Part shown: piece by piece, positions 5,686-13,523 of the stretch
How the letters are laid out: each line of letters begins with the position of its first letter
Position numbering within the stretch: position 1 is the stretch's first letter
The notes under the pieces: generated by a model
Told to the model about the DNA's origin: nothing
The model's database searches: none
The model's input: only the letters and a program-made list of their open reading frames with translations
Origin: Propionibacteriaceae bacterium
Lineage (GTDB): Bacteria > Actinomycetota > Actinomycetes > Propionibacteriales > Propionibacteriaceae
Assembly: GCA_031265725.1 (NCBI GenBank)
Contig: JAISCH010000039.1
Location: 1-13,881, forward strand
DNA: 13,881 nt
Reading direction: 5' to 3'
Position numbers and translations under genes: made by a program

Positions 5686-6911
5686 TAGCCGCCTGGATGG
5701 AGACCGCCCGCACCGCGATTGAGTCGCTGAGCGCGCGCCGGATGCGTTCCGCGTTGACGATTCTGGGCATTTTGATCGGTATCGCCGCCGTGATGCTGAC
5801 CGTTGGATTGGGCCAGAGCGCGACCACCGAGATCACCAGCCAGATCAATTCACTGGGTTCCAATATGCTGATCGTCACGCCGGGCGGGGTGCAGCAGATG
5901 GGCAGTTTCCGTATGCGTGGTGGAGGCAACACCCTGACCATGCAAGACGCCGAGATGCTGGCTGACAAGACTGTCGCTCCGCATATCGCGGCGGTCTCCC
6001 CGATCCTGAGCACCCAAGGATCGCTGAAATCCACTGCGACGACTTGGACGGCCACTCTCAACGGCACAGTCCCCGACTTCTTGAGTGTCCGGGCCAGGGA
6101 AATGGAGAGCGGGCGTTTCTTCACCACAGACGAGGTGTCCGCAGCGGCGAATGTGGCGGTCATCGGGCCGGAGACTGCTGACGAGCTGTTCGACCAGCTC
6201 TCCCCGGTCGGGCAGACCTTGCTGATCAACGGGCAGTCGTTCACGGTGATCGGAGTGTTGAAGGAAGTCGGATCGGCGCTGTCGGCCAATGAGGACGACC
6301 AGGTGTTGATTCCGATAACCACCTTCTCCGCCCGTTTCGGGGACGGTAACCCCAACTCGGTCAGCGCCATCTACCTGCAGGCGCAGGACCAGGAGACGCT
6401 GACGATGGCGTATCAGGAAGTCAACCGGGCCATTTCCACCGCGCATCAAGTGACCGAGGATGACAAGGACTTCCAACTCAGCACCCAGGCGGCCCTGGTG
6501 GACGCGATGGCCTCGGTGACTGGCATCTTGACGGTGGTGCTCGGCGCGATTGCCGCGATCTCCCTGCTGGTCGGTGGGATCGGAGTGATGAATATCATGT
6601 TGGTCTCGGTGAGTGAGCGGGTGCGGGAGATTGGCCTGCGCAAGGCGTTGGGCGCCACTCCGGCCCTGATCAGACGGCAATTCCTGGTGGAGGCCGGTGT
6701 TTTGGGACTCACCGGCGGGGTGCTGGGAATGGCTCTCGGCTATGCCGGGGCGGCGGCCATCTCGGTGGCGGTGGATATGGCGGTCGGAATCTCGCTGAGC
6801 GCCGCCGCTGTGGCACTGGGCGTGTCTTTGGCTATCGGTTTGATCGCGGGGGTATATCCCGCTGGGCGGGCAGCCAAGCTGGCTCCCATCGACGCCTTGA
6901 GAAGTGAATGA
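5682..6911 (+). CDS. MacB/YknZ-type FtsX-like permease
   Basis: Integral membrane subunit of the exporter, 409 residues. Membrane helix 1 is at about 25-45; a large extracytoplasmic MacB-type domain follows (about 46-275). Helices 2 to 4 are at about 280-305, 336-361 and 371-392. The coupling-helix sequence SVSERVREIGLRKALGA (309-325) and the C-terminus YPAGRAAKLAPIDALRSE (392-409) are hallmarks of FtsX-family permeases of mechanotransmission ABC transporters. Unlike MacB, the ATPase is not fused but encoded by the previous gene, as in Bacillus YknYZ. ATG 5682 overlaps the preceding stop. Such complexes move peptides, lipids or toxins away from the membrane; the substrate here cannot be read from sequence. 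Confidence 0.94.
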   Translation: MIAAWMETARTAIESLSARRMRSALTILGILIGIAAVMLTVGLGQSATTEITSQINSLGSNMLIVTPGGVQQMGSFRMRGGGNTLTMQDAEMLADKTVAPHIAAVSPILSTQGSLKSTATTWTATLNGTVPDFLSVRAREMESGRFFTTDEVSAAANVAVIGPETADELFDQLSPVGQTLLINGQSFTVIGVLKEVGSALSANEDDQVLIPITTFSARFGDGNPNSVSAIYLQAQDQETLTMAYQEVNRAISTAHQVTEDDKDFQLSTQAALVDAMASVTGILTVVLGAIAAISLLVGGIGVMNIMLVSVSERVREIGLRKALGATPALIRRQFLVEAGVLGLTGGVLGMALGYAGAAAISVAVDMAVGISLSAAAVALGVSLAIGLIAGVYPAGRAAKLAPIDALRSE

Positions 6912-6942
6912 GGGAGACGGTCCGGATGGAAGGAAAGAAGCA

Positions 6943-8625
6943 ATGAGGAAGCTAAGAATCAGCATCGCCATAGTGGCAGCGCTGGCTGTCATATTCGGGG
7001 TTTGGGCCGCGACCGCTTCCGCTGACCCCGGTCAACGCTATGCGACGGCCACGGCGAGCAAAGGCTCCGTCCGGCAGGACTACCTGACCGCTGGCACCGT
7101 GTCTCGGGTGGACACGGTGGAGAACACTTTCGCGGTGAGTGGGACGGTCGCTGCCGTCCCGGTGCGGATAGGGGACCATGTCGAGGCGGGAGACGTGCTC
7201 GCTGAATTGGACTCGGCCGAACTGAAATTGGCCGTGCTCAACGCGGAATCCGACTTGGCCGACGCGGAGGCGTCCCTTTACAGCGCTGAGCATCCCGCAA
7301 CTGGTACGAGTGGCCGGATGCCGAATATAAATCTGGCTGATCTCGGCGGTGGCGGCGGCGGTACGCAGCCACCCAGCGCCCTCAACCCGTCAGTGGACGA
7401 CTTGCAGCAGTTGTATACGGCGATTGCCGAGGTCACCAGGACGGCGGTGGCTTGGAGCACGGTGGACAATCCGGACGCCGAGCCGACATTGTGCGACACG
7501 ATCTATGCCGCGCTGACGGTGGACCCCCAGACGCCGGACCCGGAGCCGACCGATCCTGCCGATCCTGATCCCAGTACCGATCCGGGCGGCGACCCGGGGT
7601 CCGATGATGACTCCGGCTCGAACAACACTCCGGAGCCCTCTCCCAGCCCAACTCCGGCCGACCCGCAGCCGACTCCGACCGAGGAAGCCACGCCCACCGC
7701 TGAGCCGACTGCCGAAGCCCCGGCCTCCGAGCCGGACGAGGAGTCCGCAGTCGCTTTGTCAGTCACCGCCCAGGACATCACCCTGGAGCAATTGCAGACT
7801 TGCGGCGAGACCCGCAAGGCGGTGGTGATGGCCAATGCGGTCTTGGCCGACTATTACAACCAATTGATGACGACTGGCACGATTGAAGGCTCGGTCAATC
7901 CAGACCAGCCGGACACCGGCACTGGCGCCAAGTTGCCGAGTGGCAATGCCTCGTCCGGCTCGGGTTCCGCGTCAACTTCCGCCGCCCAGATCGCCCAGGC
8001 CGAAGTGGGCGTGCTGCAGGCCCAGCAACGCCTTGACGAGGCCGAGGCGGACTTGGATAAGGCGACGCTGAAGGCCTCGGTCTCCGGCACGGTGGGCGCA
8101 CTGACGCTGACCACCGGGGGATCGGCCAGCGGGTCGGTGACTATCGTCGGCGCTGGGGCGGCGGAGATAGCTTTCGAATTGCCGCTGTCGGTGCGGCAAT
8201 TGGTCGAGGTCGGCGACGAGGTCAGCGCCAGCCCAGCGGGCAGCACCCTCGCACTGGACGGAATAATCACCTCGATCAGCCAGCTTGAGACTTCCGGGAC
8301 GGCTGGGGACAATCCCAGCTACACCGCCGTCGCCCTGGTGGACGACCCGGATCAGCGGCTCGCTGACGGTGCTGCGGCGAGCGTCCAACTCGCGGTCCGT
8401 ACCGCCGATGACGCGGTGACGGTGCCGTCGTCGGCGGTCACTGTGACTGGCCCCGGCGAGGGCGTTGTGAGCATAGTCGAGACAGCGGACCAAGAGCTGC
8501 GAGTGTCGTCGTCACCAGTCCAACTCGGCGCGAGTGGCGGGGGCAAGGTGGAGATCACCTCCGGGCTCGCTGAGGGAGACGTGGTGGTCATAGCTGACGC
8601 GAACGAGCCACTGCCCAGCAATTAG
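6943..8625 (+). CDS. Second HlyD-type adaptor with a long acidic Pro-rich insert
   Basis: 560 residues starting at ATG 6943, preceded by a GGAAGGAAAG ribosome binding region. An in-frame ATG at 6904 exists but would put polar residues before the signal sequence. Residues 1-27 form a signal peptide or anchor. Then come a first lipoyl half (about 62-90, FAVSGTVAAVPVRIGDHVEAGDVLAELDS in two parts), a short helix (91-116), a roughly 230-residue insert, the returning helix (347-374, with VGVLQAQQRLDEAEADLDKA), a second lipoyl half (375-400) and beta-barrel and C-terminal domains (about 405-552). The insert has a Gly-rich start, a helical part, an Asp/Pro/Thr/Glu tract (193-270) and another helical part. 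The only cysteines are Cys184 and Cys287, one on each side of the tract. It lies 31 nt after the permease stop, so it belongs to the same operon. A cell-surface partner of the exporter is the likely role; function unproven. Confidence 0.88.
   Translation: MRKLRISIAIVAALAVIFGVWAATASADPGQRYATATASKGSVRQDYLTAGTVSRVDTVENTFAVSGTVAAVPVRIGDHVEAGDVLAELDSAELKLAVLNAESDLADAEASLYSAEHPATGTSGRMPNINLADLGGGGGGTQPPSALNPSVDDLQQLYTAIAEVTRTAVAWSTVDNPDAEPTLCDTIYAALTVDPQTPDPEPTDPADPDPSTDPGGDPGSDDDSGSNNTPEPSPSPTPADPQPTPTEEATPTAEPTAEAPASEPDEESAVALSVTAQDITLEQLQTCGETRKAVVMANAVLADYYNQLMTTGTIEGSVNPDQPDTGTGAKLPSGNASSGSGSASTSAAQIAQAEVGVLQAQQRLDEAEADLDKATLKASVSGTVGALTLTTGGSASGSVTIVGAGAAEIAFELPLSVRQLVEVGDEVSASPAGSTLALDGIITSISQLETSGTAGDNPSYTAVALVDDPDQRLADGAAASVQLAVRTADDAVTVPSSAVTVTGPGEGVVSIVETADQELRVSSSPVQLGASGGGKVEITSGLAEGDVVVIADANEPLPSN
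7519..7752 (+). repeat. Low-complexity acidic Pro/Thr/Asp/Glu tract in the second adaptor
   Basis: Codons 193-270 encode repeated PDP, DPS, TPT, EPT and AEP units with no aromatic residues. It is in frame and ungapped, and the DNA copies are degenerate, so this is protein-level low complexity rather than recent tandem duplication. Composition resembles disordered linkers of exported actinobacterial proteins that cross the wall. Confidence 0.8.
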
Positions 8626-8631
8626 GCCGGG

Positions 8632-8654
8632 CGACCGCTCGATAGGTGCGGTCG
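8632..8654. terminator. Hairpin between convergent exporter operon and sterol-carrier-like gene
   Basis: CGACCGC (8632-8638) and GCGGTCG (8648-8654) form a perfect 7-bp stem with a 9-nt loop, 7 nt after the second-adaptor stop and 49 nt from the stop of the - strand gene. Its place between convergent genes supports a bidirectional terminator. No T-run follows on +. Confidence 0.6.
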
Positions 8655-8702
8655 TTAGCTGAGCAAGTTTATGGGGATGCCCGCTGCGCCACCCTCAGCG
8701 CG

Positions 8703-9071
8703 CTAGGCGAGCACCGGAAACCAAGCCGTCAGGTCGGTGTGCGGCCCACTCGCGCTGACCCGGTGAGCCGAGAGCGCTTCAGGCCAGGTCAGGGCACCAT
8801 TGACCAGGGCGAGGAAGGTCGCCGGATCGGTCTCGACCACATTCGGCGGGGTGCCTCTGGTGTGCGCGCCACGATCAGCGGACCCCACTTGGACGGCGGC
8901 AAAGGGGGGCACGCGCAATTCGAGGGTCTTGCCGGGATGGTCGCGTTCCAGCACCGCGCAGAAGGCCCGCACTGCGGCGGCCAACTCCGAACGTTCGACA
9001 ATCTGGCCTTGGGCGAGCTGTTCCGCAGTGGCTGCCGCCCGCAAAACCTCGCTGTGGGATACTCGTCGCAC
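8703..9071 (-). CDS. Sterol-carrier-like (SCP2-family-like) actinobacterial protein
   Basis: 122 residues from GTG 9071. The sequence has the order seen in actinobacterial 'sterol carrier family' proteins: an Ala-rich helical start, VRAFCAVLERDHPGKTLELRVPPFAAVQ, HTRGTPPNVVETDPATFLALVNGALTWPEAL, and ASGPHTDLTAWFPVL at the end. The TPPNVVETDP-TFL-L--G-L-W--A-----V--SG---DL pattern is the lipid-carrier-type fold also found at the end of mycothiol-dependent maleylpyruvate isomerase-like proteins. A ligand or biochemical role is not known to me. It is divergent from glnE, with 24 bp between start codons, and converges on the 8632-8654 hairpin. A + strand frame open across this region (from 8646) is antisense to it and lacks any family resemblance. 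Confidence 0.78.
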   Translation of the reverse strand: MRRVSHSEVLRAAATAEQLAQGQIVERSELAAAVRAFCAVLERDHPGKTLELRVPPFAAVQVGSADRGAHTRGTPPNVVETDPATFLALVNGALTWPEALSAHRVSASGPHTDLTAWFPVLA

Positions 9072-9078
9072 CCAAAGA

Positions 9079-9088
9079 ACGTTACCAT
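9079..9088. promoter_or_regulatory. Overlapping divergent -10 candidates (glnE / sterol-carrier-like gene)
   Basis: The + strand reads TACCAT (9083-9088), ending 7 nt before GTG 9096 of glnE. The - strand reads TAACGT (9084-9079), ending 7 nt before GTG 9071. Both are weak consensus matches (4 and 3 of 6), but the identical spacing and the lack of room for a leader suggest that two leaderless transcripts start back to back and that RNA polymerase cannot occupy both sites at once. Confidence 0.4.
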
Positions 9089-9095
9089 CGAGACT

Positions 9096-12050
9096 GTGCT
9101 GCGAATCGAATCACTGCGAGGACTGCTCGCCCGGCTTGGATTCAACGGGATAGCCAAGATCGTCGCCACTATCGGGAATTGGGATGGTGACGAGACTGAG
9201 AGTGTCGCCATTCTGGAGCAGTTGGCCGCTTCCGCCGACCCGGACGCGGCATTCGCCGCACTGGAGCGGATAGTGGGCGCGCAGCCGGAACTGGTGGGCC
9301 GTCTCGCCGCCGATCCGCAGTGGTTGCATCGGCTGGCGATGGTGCTCGGGTCGAGTCCGGCTTTCGGTCAATACCTGGTCGCCAATCCCGCCCTGATCGA
9401 CACGCTGCGCGGCGAGCTAGCCGCGCGCGAGCCGAGGCAGTTGCGCCTGGAACTGCTCACAAGTGTCGGCGCTGACCCGGAGGCGGCCAGTCCGGTAGCC
9501 GATCCGGCCCGCTCCGACGATCTGCGTCGGGCTTATCGGAACGCGCTGTTGCGGCTCACCGCCCGCGATGTCACCGCCGCTGATCCGATGGCGGTCATGC
9601 CGCAGATAGCCGAAGAGTTGGCCGACCTGGCCGATGCCACCATCGAGGCGGCGCTGGCGCTGGCCAGGGGAGAGGTGAAGGGCTGGGAGGACTGCCGGCT
9701 GGGTGTGGTGGCGATGGGCAAGGCCGGGGCGCGCGAGCTCAACTACGTCTCCGATGTGGATCTGGTCTATGTCGCTGAACCGGCGCTGGACGCCGCTGGC
9801 GATCCGGTCTGCGAGACCGCTGCAGCGGTGGGGGTGGCCACCAAGCTGGTCGCTGCGCTGAGCCGGATTTGCTCTGCGTACACCGCTGCCGGGACGATCT
9901 GGCAGATCGACCCGAATCTGCGCCCGGAGGGGAAGAACGGCCCGCTGGTCAGAAGTCTGGGCTCGCACCGCAGCTACTACGAGAAATGGGCGAAGAATTG
10001 GGAGTTCCAAGCCTTGCTCAAAGCCCGTCCGATGGCCGGGGACCGCGAGTTGGCGCAGGCGTTCGTGGACATCGTCTGGCCGATGGTGTGGAAGGTCGCT
10101 GACGACGACCAATTCGTGCCCGAGGTCCAGGCGATGCGGCAACGGGTGATCGCGCTGCTGCCGAGCAAAGAGGCCGACTATGAGATAAAACTTGGTGCCG
10201 GTGGGTTGCGCGATGTGGAATTCAGCGTGCAATTGTTGCAACTCGTCCACGGACGCACCGATGAGCGGTTGCGGTTGCGCGGCACTTTCGCCGCACTGGA
10301 CGCATTGGTCGGCTATGGCTATGTGGGCCGGTCCGACGGCTCCGACCTGGCCGTCGCCTACCGGCTGCAACGGGTGTTGGAGCATCGCATCCAGCTCTAT
10401 CGGCTGCAGCGCACCCATCTGATGCCGACCGACGAGCACAGCCAGCGCTGGCTGGCGCGCGGCATCGGGCTGGGCGATCCATCCAAGCTGCTGCCGCTTT
10501 GGCGGACCACCACTCGCCGGGTGCTGGCTCTGCATCAGCGGATGTTCTACTCGCCGCTGCTGGAGGCGGTGGCCCGGATCCCTTCCGCTGAGGTCCGGTT
10601 GACTTCGGAAGAGGCAGAGTCGCGGCTGCGCGCGCTGGGATACGGTGACCCGAAGGCGGCGCTCAAGCATATCGCCGCGCTCAGTCAGGGCTTCAGCCGT
10701 CAAGCCGAGATTCAGCGACAGATATTGCCGGCGATGCTGGGCTGGTTCACTGCCGGGCCGAATCCGGACCACGGCCTGTTGGCTTTCCGACAGGTGTCGG
10801 AGAGGTTGGGGCGTTCCCCCTGGTATCTCAGGGCGTTGCGCGACGGCGATGTGATCGCTGAACGATTTGCGAAAATCCTGGCTTCCAGCCGTTACGCGGT
10901 CGAATTGCTGATGCGCGACCCACCCAGCGCCGCCTTGCTGAACGATCCGAGCGGATTGCTGCCCAGGAGCCGGGAAGCGATCCTGGACGAGATGCAGTTG
11001 TCCGGGCGTCGGCATGACTCCCAGTCCGAGGCTATCGCGGCTATCCGGGCGGTGCGCCGCCGCGAATTGCTCCGCTTGGCGATGGGGGATTTGATCGGTG
11101 ATCTCGATGTGGAGCAATTGGGACGGGCGCTGACGGCGATCACGTCAGCGACGATAGACGCCGCCCTGGAGGTGGCCTCCCGTGGCGTCACCGGAGTGGG
11201 TGAATTGGCGGTCATCGCAATGGGCCGCTGGGGTGGGGAGGAGCTTTCCTACGCCTCGGACGCGGATGCCATGTTCGTGGTGGCTGACAGCGCCGATCCG
11301 GGGGTCGTCAAGGCCGCCACTACGGTGGTGAGCAGATTGCGCGCGCTGCTCTCCCAGCCCGGCCCCGACCCGGCTCTGCTGATCGACGCCGATTTGCGCC
11401 CGGAGGGCAAGCAGGGCGCGATGGTGCGCACACTGTCGTCCTATGCCGCCTACTACCAGCGTTGGGCGTCCACCTGGGAGCTGCAGGCGCTGTTGCGGGC
11501 GAATGCCGGGGCCGGAAGTCCGGGCTTGGCCCGGCAATTGCTGACCGAGGTGATCGATCCGGTCCGCTACCCGGAAGACGGGTTGACCCCGACCCAGATT
11601 CAGGAGATTCGCAAGCTCAAGGCCCGGATGGAGTCCGAGCGGTTGCACGGGGACGCTTCCCGGAACACCAAACTCGGCCCTGGCGGCCTCTCCGATGTGG
11701 AGTGGGTGGTGCAGTTGTCCCAGCTTTGCCAAGTGGGAGCGGTCGCTGAATTGCGGGACACCACCACCTTGGGCGCGCTCCGGACGTTGCAGAAACACGA
11801 GCTCATCACCGCCGAGGACGCCGACTGTCTGCGCGAGGCCTGGTTGCTGGCCAGTCGCATCCGCAACGCGGTCATGCTGTTGCGCGGGAGGGCGTCAGAT
11901 TTGATCCCGACCGATATGCGGGAGCTGTCCGCTGTGGCTGGGATTCTCGGCTATCCCAAGGGGGAGTCGTCCCGGCTCTCCCAGGAGTACCGGCGCGCTA
12001 CTCGGCTGGCCCGGCAGGTCATGGACCGGCTGTTTTGGGGAGTCGAGTGA
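9096..12050 (+). CDS. glnE: Bifunctional glutamine synthetase adenylyltransferase/adenylyl-removase
   Basis: GlnE attaches AMP to, and removes it from, a tyrosine of GSI-beta glutamine synthetase, setting nitrogen assimilation. The 984-residue product is close to mycobacterial GlnE. Two nucleotidyltransferase domains are seen. The N-terminal (removase) one contains VAMGKAGARELNYVSDVDL, with Asp220 and Asp222; the C-terminal (transferase) one contains IAMGRWGGEELSYASDAD, with Asp722 and Asp724. Each is followed by a glutamate-rich regulatory part: IDPNLRPEGKNGPLVRS and IDADLRPEGKQGAMVRT. GAGGLRDVEF and GPGGLSDVEW follow. The + frame is open back to 8646, but the upstream 150 codons are antisense to another gene and unlike GlnE; GTG 9096 starts at LRIESLRGLLARLGF, where homology begins. 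No Shine-Dalgarno site is visible. Its substrate GlnA1 is not in the window. Confidence 0.95.
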   Translation: MLRIESLRGLLARLGFNGIAKIVATIGNWDGDETESVAILEQLAASADPDAAFAALERIVGAQPELVGRLAADPQWLHRLAMVLGSSPAFGQYLVANPALIDTLRGELAAREPRQLRLELLTSVGADPEAASPVADPARSDDLRRAYRNALLRLTARDVTAADPMAVMPQIAEELADLADATIEAALALARGEVKGWEDCRLGVVAMGKAGARELNYVSDVDLVYVAEPALDAAGDPVCETAAAVGVATKLVAALSRICSAYTAAGTIWQIDPNLRPEGKNGPLVRSLGSHRSYYEKWAKNWEFQALLKARPMAGDRELAQAFVDIVWPMVWKVADDDQFVPEVQAMRQRVIALLPSKEADYEIKLGAGGLRDVEFSVQLLQLVHGRTDERLRLRGTFAALDALVGYGYVGRSDGSDLAVAYRLQRVLEHRIQLYRLQRTHLMPTDEHSQRWLARGIGLGDPSKLLPLWRTTTRRVLALHQRMFYSPLLEAVARIPSAEVRLTSEEAESRLRALGYGDPKAALKHIAALSQGFSRQAEIQRQILPAMLGWFTAGPNPDHGLLAFRQVSERLGRSPWYLRALRDGDVIAERFAKILASSRYAVELLMRDPPSAALLNDPSGLLPRSREAILDEMQLSGRRHDSQSEAIAAIRAVRRRELLRLAMGDLIGDLDVEQLGRALTAITSATIDAALEVASRGVTGVGELAVIAMGRWGGEELSYASDADAMFVVADSADPGVVKAATTVVSRLRALLSQPGPDPALLIDADLRPEGKQGAMVRTLSSYAAYYQRWASTWELQALLRANAGAGSPGLARQLLTEVIDPVRYPEDGLTPTQIQEIRKLKARMESERLHGDASRNTKLGPGGLSDVEWVVQLSQLCQVGAVAELRDTTTLGALRTLQKHELITAEDADCLREAWLLASRIRNAVMLLRGRASDLIPTDMRELSAVAGILGYPKGESSRLSQEYRRATRLARQVMDRLFWGVE

Positions 12051-12103
12051 TTGCGACGGGCAGTGGCGTGAGACTTTGCCGGGTTTTTCTCCGCTGGAAT
12101 GGC

Positions 12104-12109
12104 TAAAGT
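12104..12109 (+). promoter_or_regulatory. Candidate -10 box of dprE1
   Basis: TAAAGT matches the -10 consensus at 4 of 6 positions and ends 7 nt before ATG 12117. This spacing would start the transcript at or next to the start codon. It lies inside an otherwise possible 6-codon upstream extension of the gene (ATG 12099), which argues against that earlier start. Confidence 0.45.
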
Positions 12110-12116
12110 AGATTCG

Positions 12117-13523
12117 ATGTTATATCCGACTGAAACCAAAGCCCTCAGCGGTTGGGGACGCACCGCTTGGACCACAGCGCGAGTGCTGTCCGCCAAAGAC
12201 CCGGAGGCGATTATCGAAGCGGTGCAGGCGGTCGCTGAGCACAATGCCGACGCTCCGGCACACCATAGGCGCGGGATCATCGCCCGTGGGCTGGGCCGTT
12301 CTTACGGCGATGTCGCCCAGAATGCGGGTGGCCTGGTCATTGATCTGACCGCGCTGTCGCGGATTTACTCGATCGATCCGGCCACCGCGATCATCGACGC
12401 GGATGCCGGGGTCAGCCTGGACAAGCTGATGCGGGCCGCGCTGCCGTTCGGCCTGTGGGTGCCGGTGCTGCCGGGCACCCGGCAGGTGACTCTGGGCGGG
12501 GCGATCGGGTGCGACGTACACGGCAAGAATCATCATTCGGCTGGCTCGTTCGGCAACCACGTCACCGAGTTGCAATTGCTGGTGGCTGACGGAAGAGTGC
12601 TAACTCTCACTCCAACGGGTTCGCCGGACGATCCGGATGCCAGTCTGTTCTGGGCGACGGTCGGCGGGGTCGGGCTGACCGGCGTCATCCTGCGGGTGAA
12701 GCTCAAGATGGTCCGCACGCAGACGGCGTACTTCCTTGCTGATGGGATAGTGACGCACAGCCTGGACGAGACCATCGCGGTGCATTCCGACGGGTCGGAG
12801 TCGGCCTACGACTACTCCTCGGCCTGGTTCGACGCGATTTCGCCAGCCCCCAAACTTGGCCGCGCCGCCTTGTCGCGCGGCAATCTGGCCACTCTCGACC
12901 AGCTTCCGCCGAAACTGGCCGCCGACCCGCTCGGCTTCCAGGCCAAGCCGCTCTTCGAATTGCCGGATGTGTTCCCGAACGGGCTGGCCAACAAGCTGAC
13001 TTTCAGCGCACTGGGCGGGCTGTGGTACGCGAAATCGGGGAACTACACCCATAAAGTGCAAAGCCTGACCGGCTTCTACCATCCGCTCGACATGTTCAGT
13101 GAATGGAACCGCGCCTACGGCCCGGCTGGCTTCCTGCAGTACCAATTCGTCGTGCCGCCGAGCGCGGTTGACGAGTTCAAGCGGATCATCGCTGACATTC
13201 AGGCCAGCGGGCACTACTCCTTCCTCAATGTGTTCAAACTCTTCGGCACGGGCAACCAGGCCCCGTTGAGCTATCCGATGGCCGGATGGAATGTCTGTGT
13301 CGACTTCCCGATCAAGGCCGGTCTGGAAGCGTTCTTGAAACGATTGGACGCGCGCATTCTGGAATTCGGCGGACGGCTCTACGCCGCCAAGGACTCGCGC
13401 ACTGACGCGGCCACTTTCCACGCCATGTATCCCCAGATTGATGCCTGGATAGCCAGCCGACGCCGCATCGACCCAGACGGGGTCTTCGCTTCCGACCTGG
13501 CCCGACGATTGGAGTTATTGTGA
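12117..13523 (+). CDS. dprE1: Decaprenylphosphoryl-beta-D-ribose 2'-oxidase
   Basis: FAD-dependent oxidase that converts decaprenyl-phosphoryl ribose to the 2'-keto intermediate, the first half of the epimerisation giving the arabinose donor for cell-wall arabinan; in mycobacteria it acts at the outer face of the membrane. The product has 468 residues from ATG 12117 and aligns with Mtb DprE1 throughout: [11 protein letters not shown] (FAD-binding), [52 protein letters not shown] and [13 protein letters not shown]. Cys394 (GWNVCVDFP) corresponds to Mtb Cys387, the residue bound by benzothiazinones, and Lys425 (AAKDSRT) to Lys418. Start 12117 gives [18 protein letters not shown], matching the Mtb N-terminus; ATG 12099 is possible. 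The stop overlaps the GTG of dprE2, as expected for partner enzymes. Confidence 0.96.
   Translation: MLYPTETKALSGWGRTAWTTARVLSAKDPEAIIEAVQAVAEHNADAPAHHRRGIIARGLGRSYGDVAQNAGGLVIDLTALSRIYSIDPATAIIDADAGVSLDKLMRAALPFGLWVPVLPGTRQVTLGGAIGCDVHGKNHHSAGSFGNHVTELQLLVADGRVLTLTPTGSPDDPDASLFWATVGGVGLTGVILRVKLKMVRTQTAYFLADGIVTHSLDETIAVHSDGSESAYDYSSAWFDAISPAPKLGRAALSRGNLATLDQLPPKLAADPLGFQAKPLFELPDVFPNGLANKLTFSALGGLWYAKSGNYTHKVQSLTGFYHPLDMFSEWNRAYGPAGFLQYQFVVPPSAVDEFKRIIADIQASGHYSFLNVFKLFGTGNQAPLSYPMAGWNVCVDFPIKAGLEAFLKRLDARILEFGGRLYAAKDSRTDAATFHAMYPQIDAWIASRRRIDPDGVFASDLARRLELL

Noticed and set aside
5850..6992. Minus-strand frame of 380 codons inside the permease gene.
   Set aside because: His/Arg/Gln-rich shadow of the permease; no recognisable fold.
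7519..7752. Possible tandem DNA repeat or CRISPR-like array.
   Set aside because: The units are degenerate, coding and in frame, with no identical repeats or spacers; it is a Pro/Asp/Thr protein tract.
8646..9095. N-terminal extension of glnE by 150 codons (ATG 8646).
   Set aside because: It is antisense to the sterol-carrier-like gene, has no GlnE resemblance, and GlnE homology begins at GTG 9096, giving a normal 984-residue protein.
9417..11117. Long minus-strand open frame (566 codons) inside glnE.
   Set aside because: Mirror of the codon bias of a high-GC gene on the opposite strand; no domain or motif could be recognised.
12059..12089. Possible terminator after glnE (GGCA ... TGCC followed by a T5 run).
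   Set aside because: Only 4 bp can pair and the next outward pair is G-G; the loop is long. Too weak to annotate.
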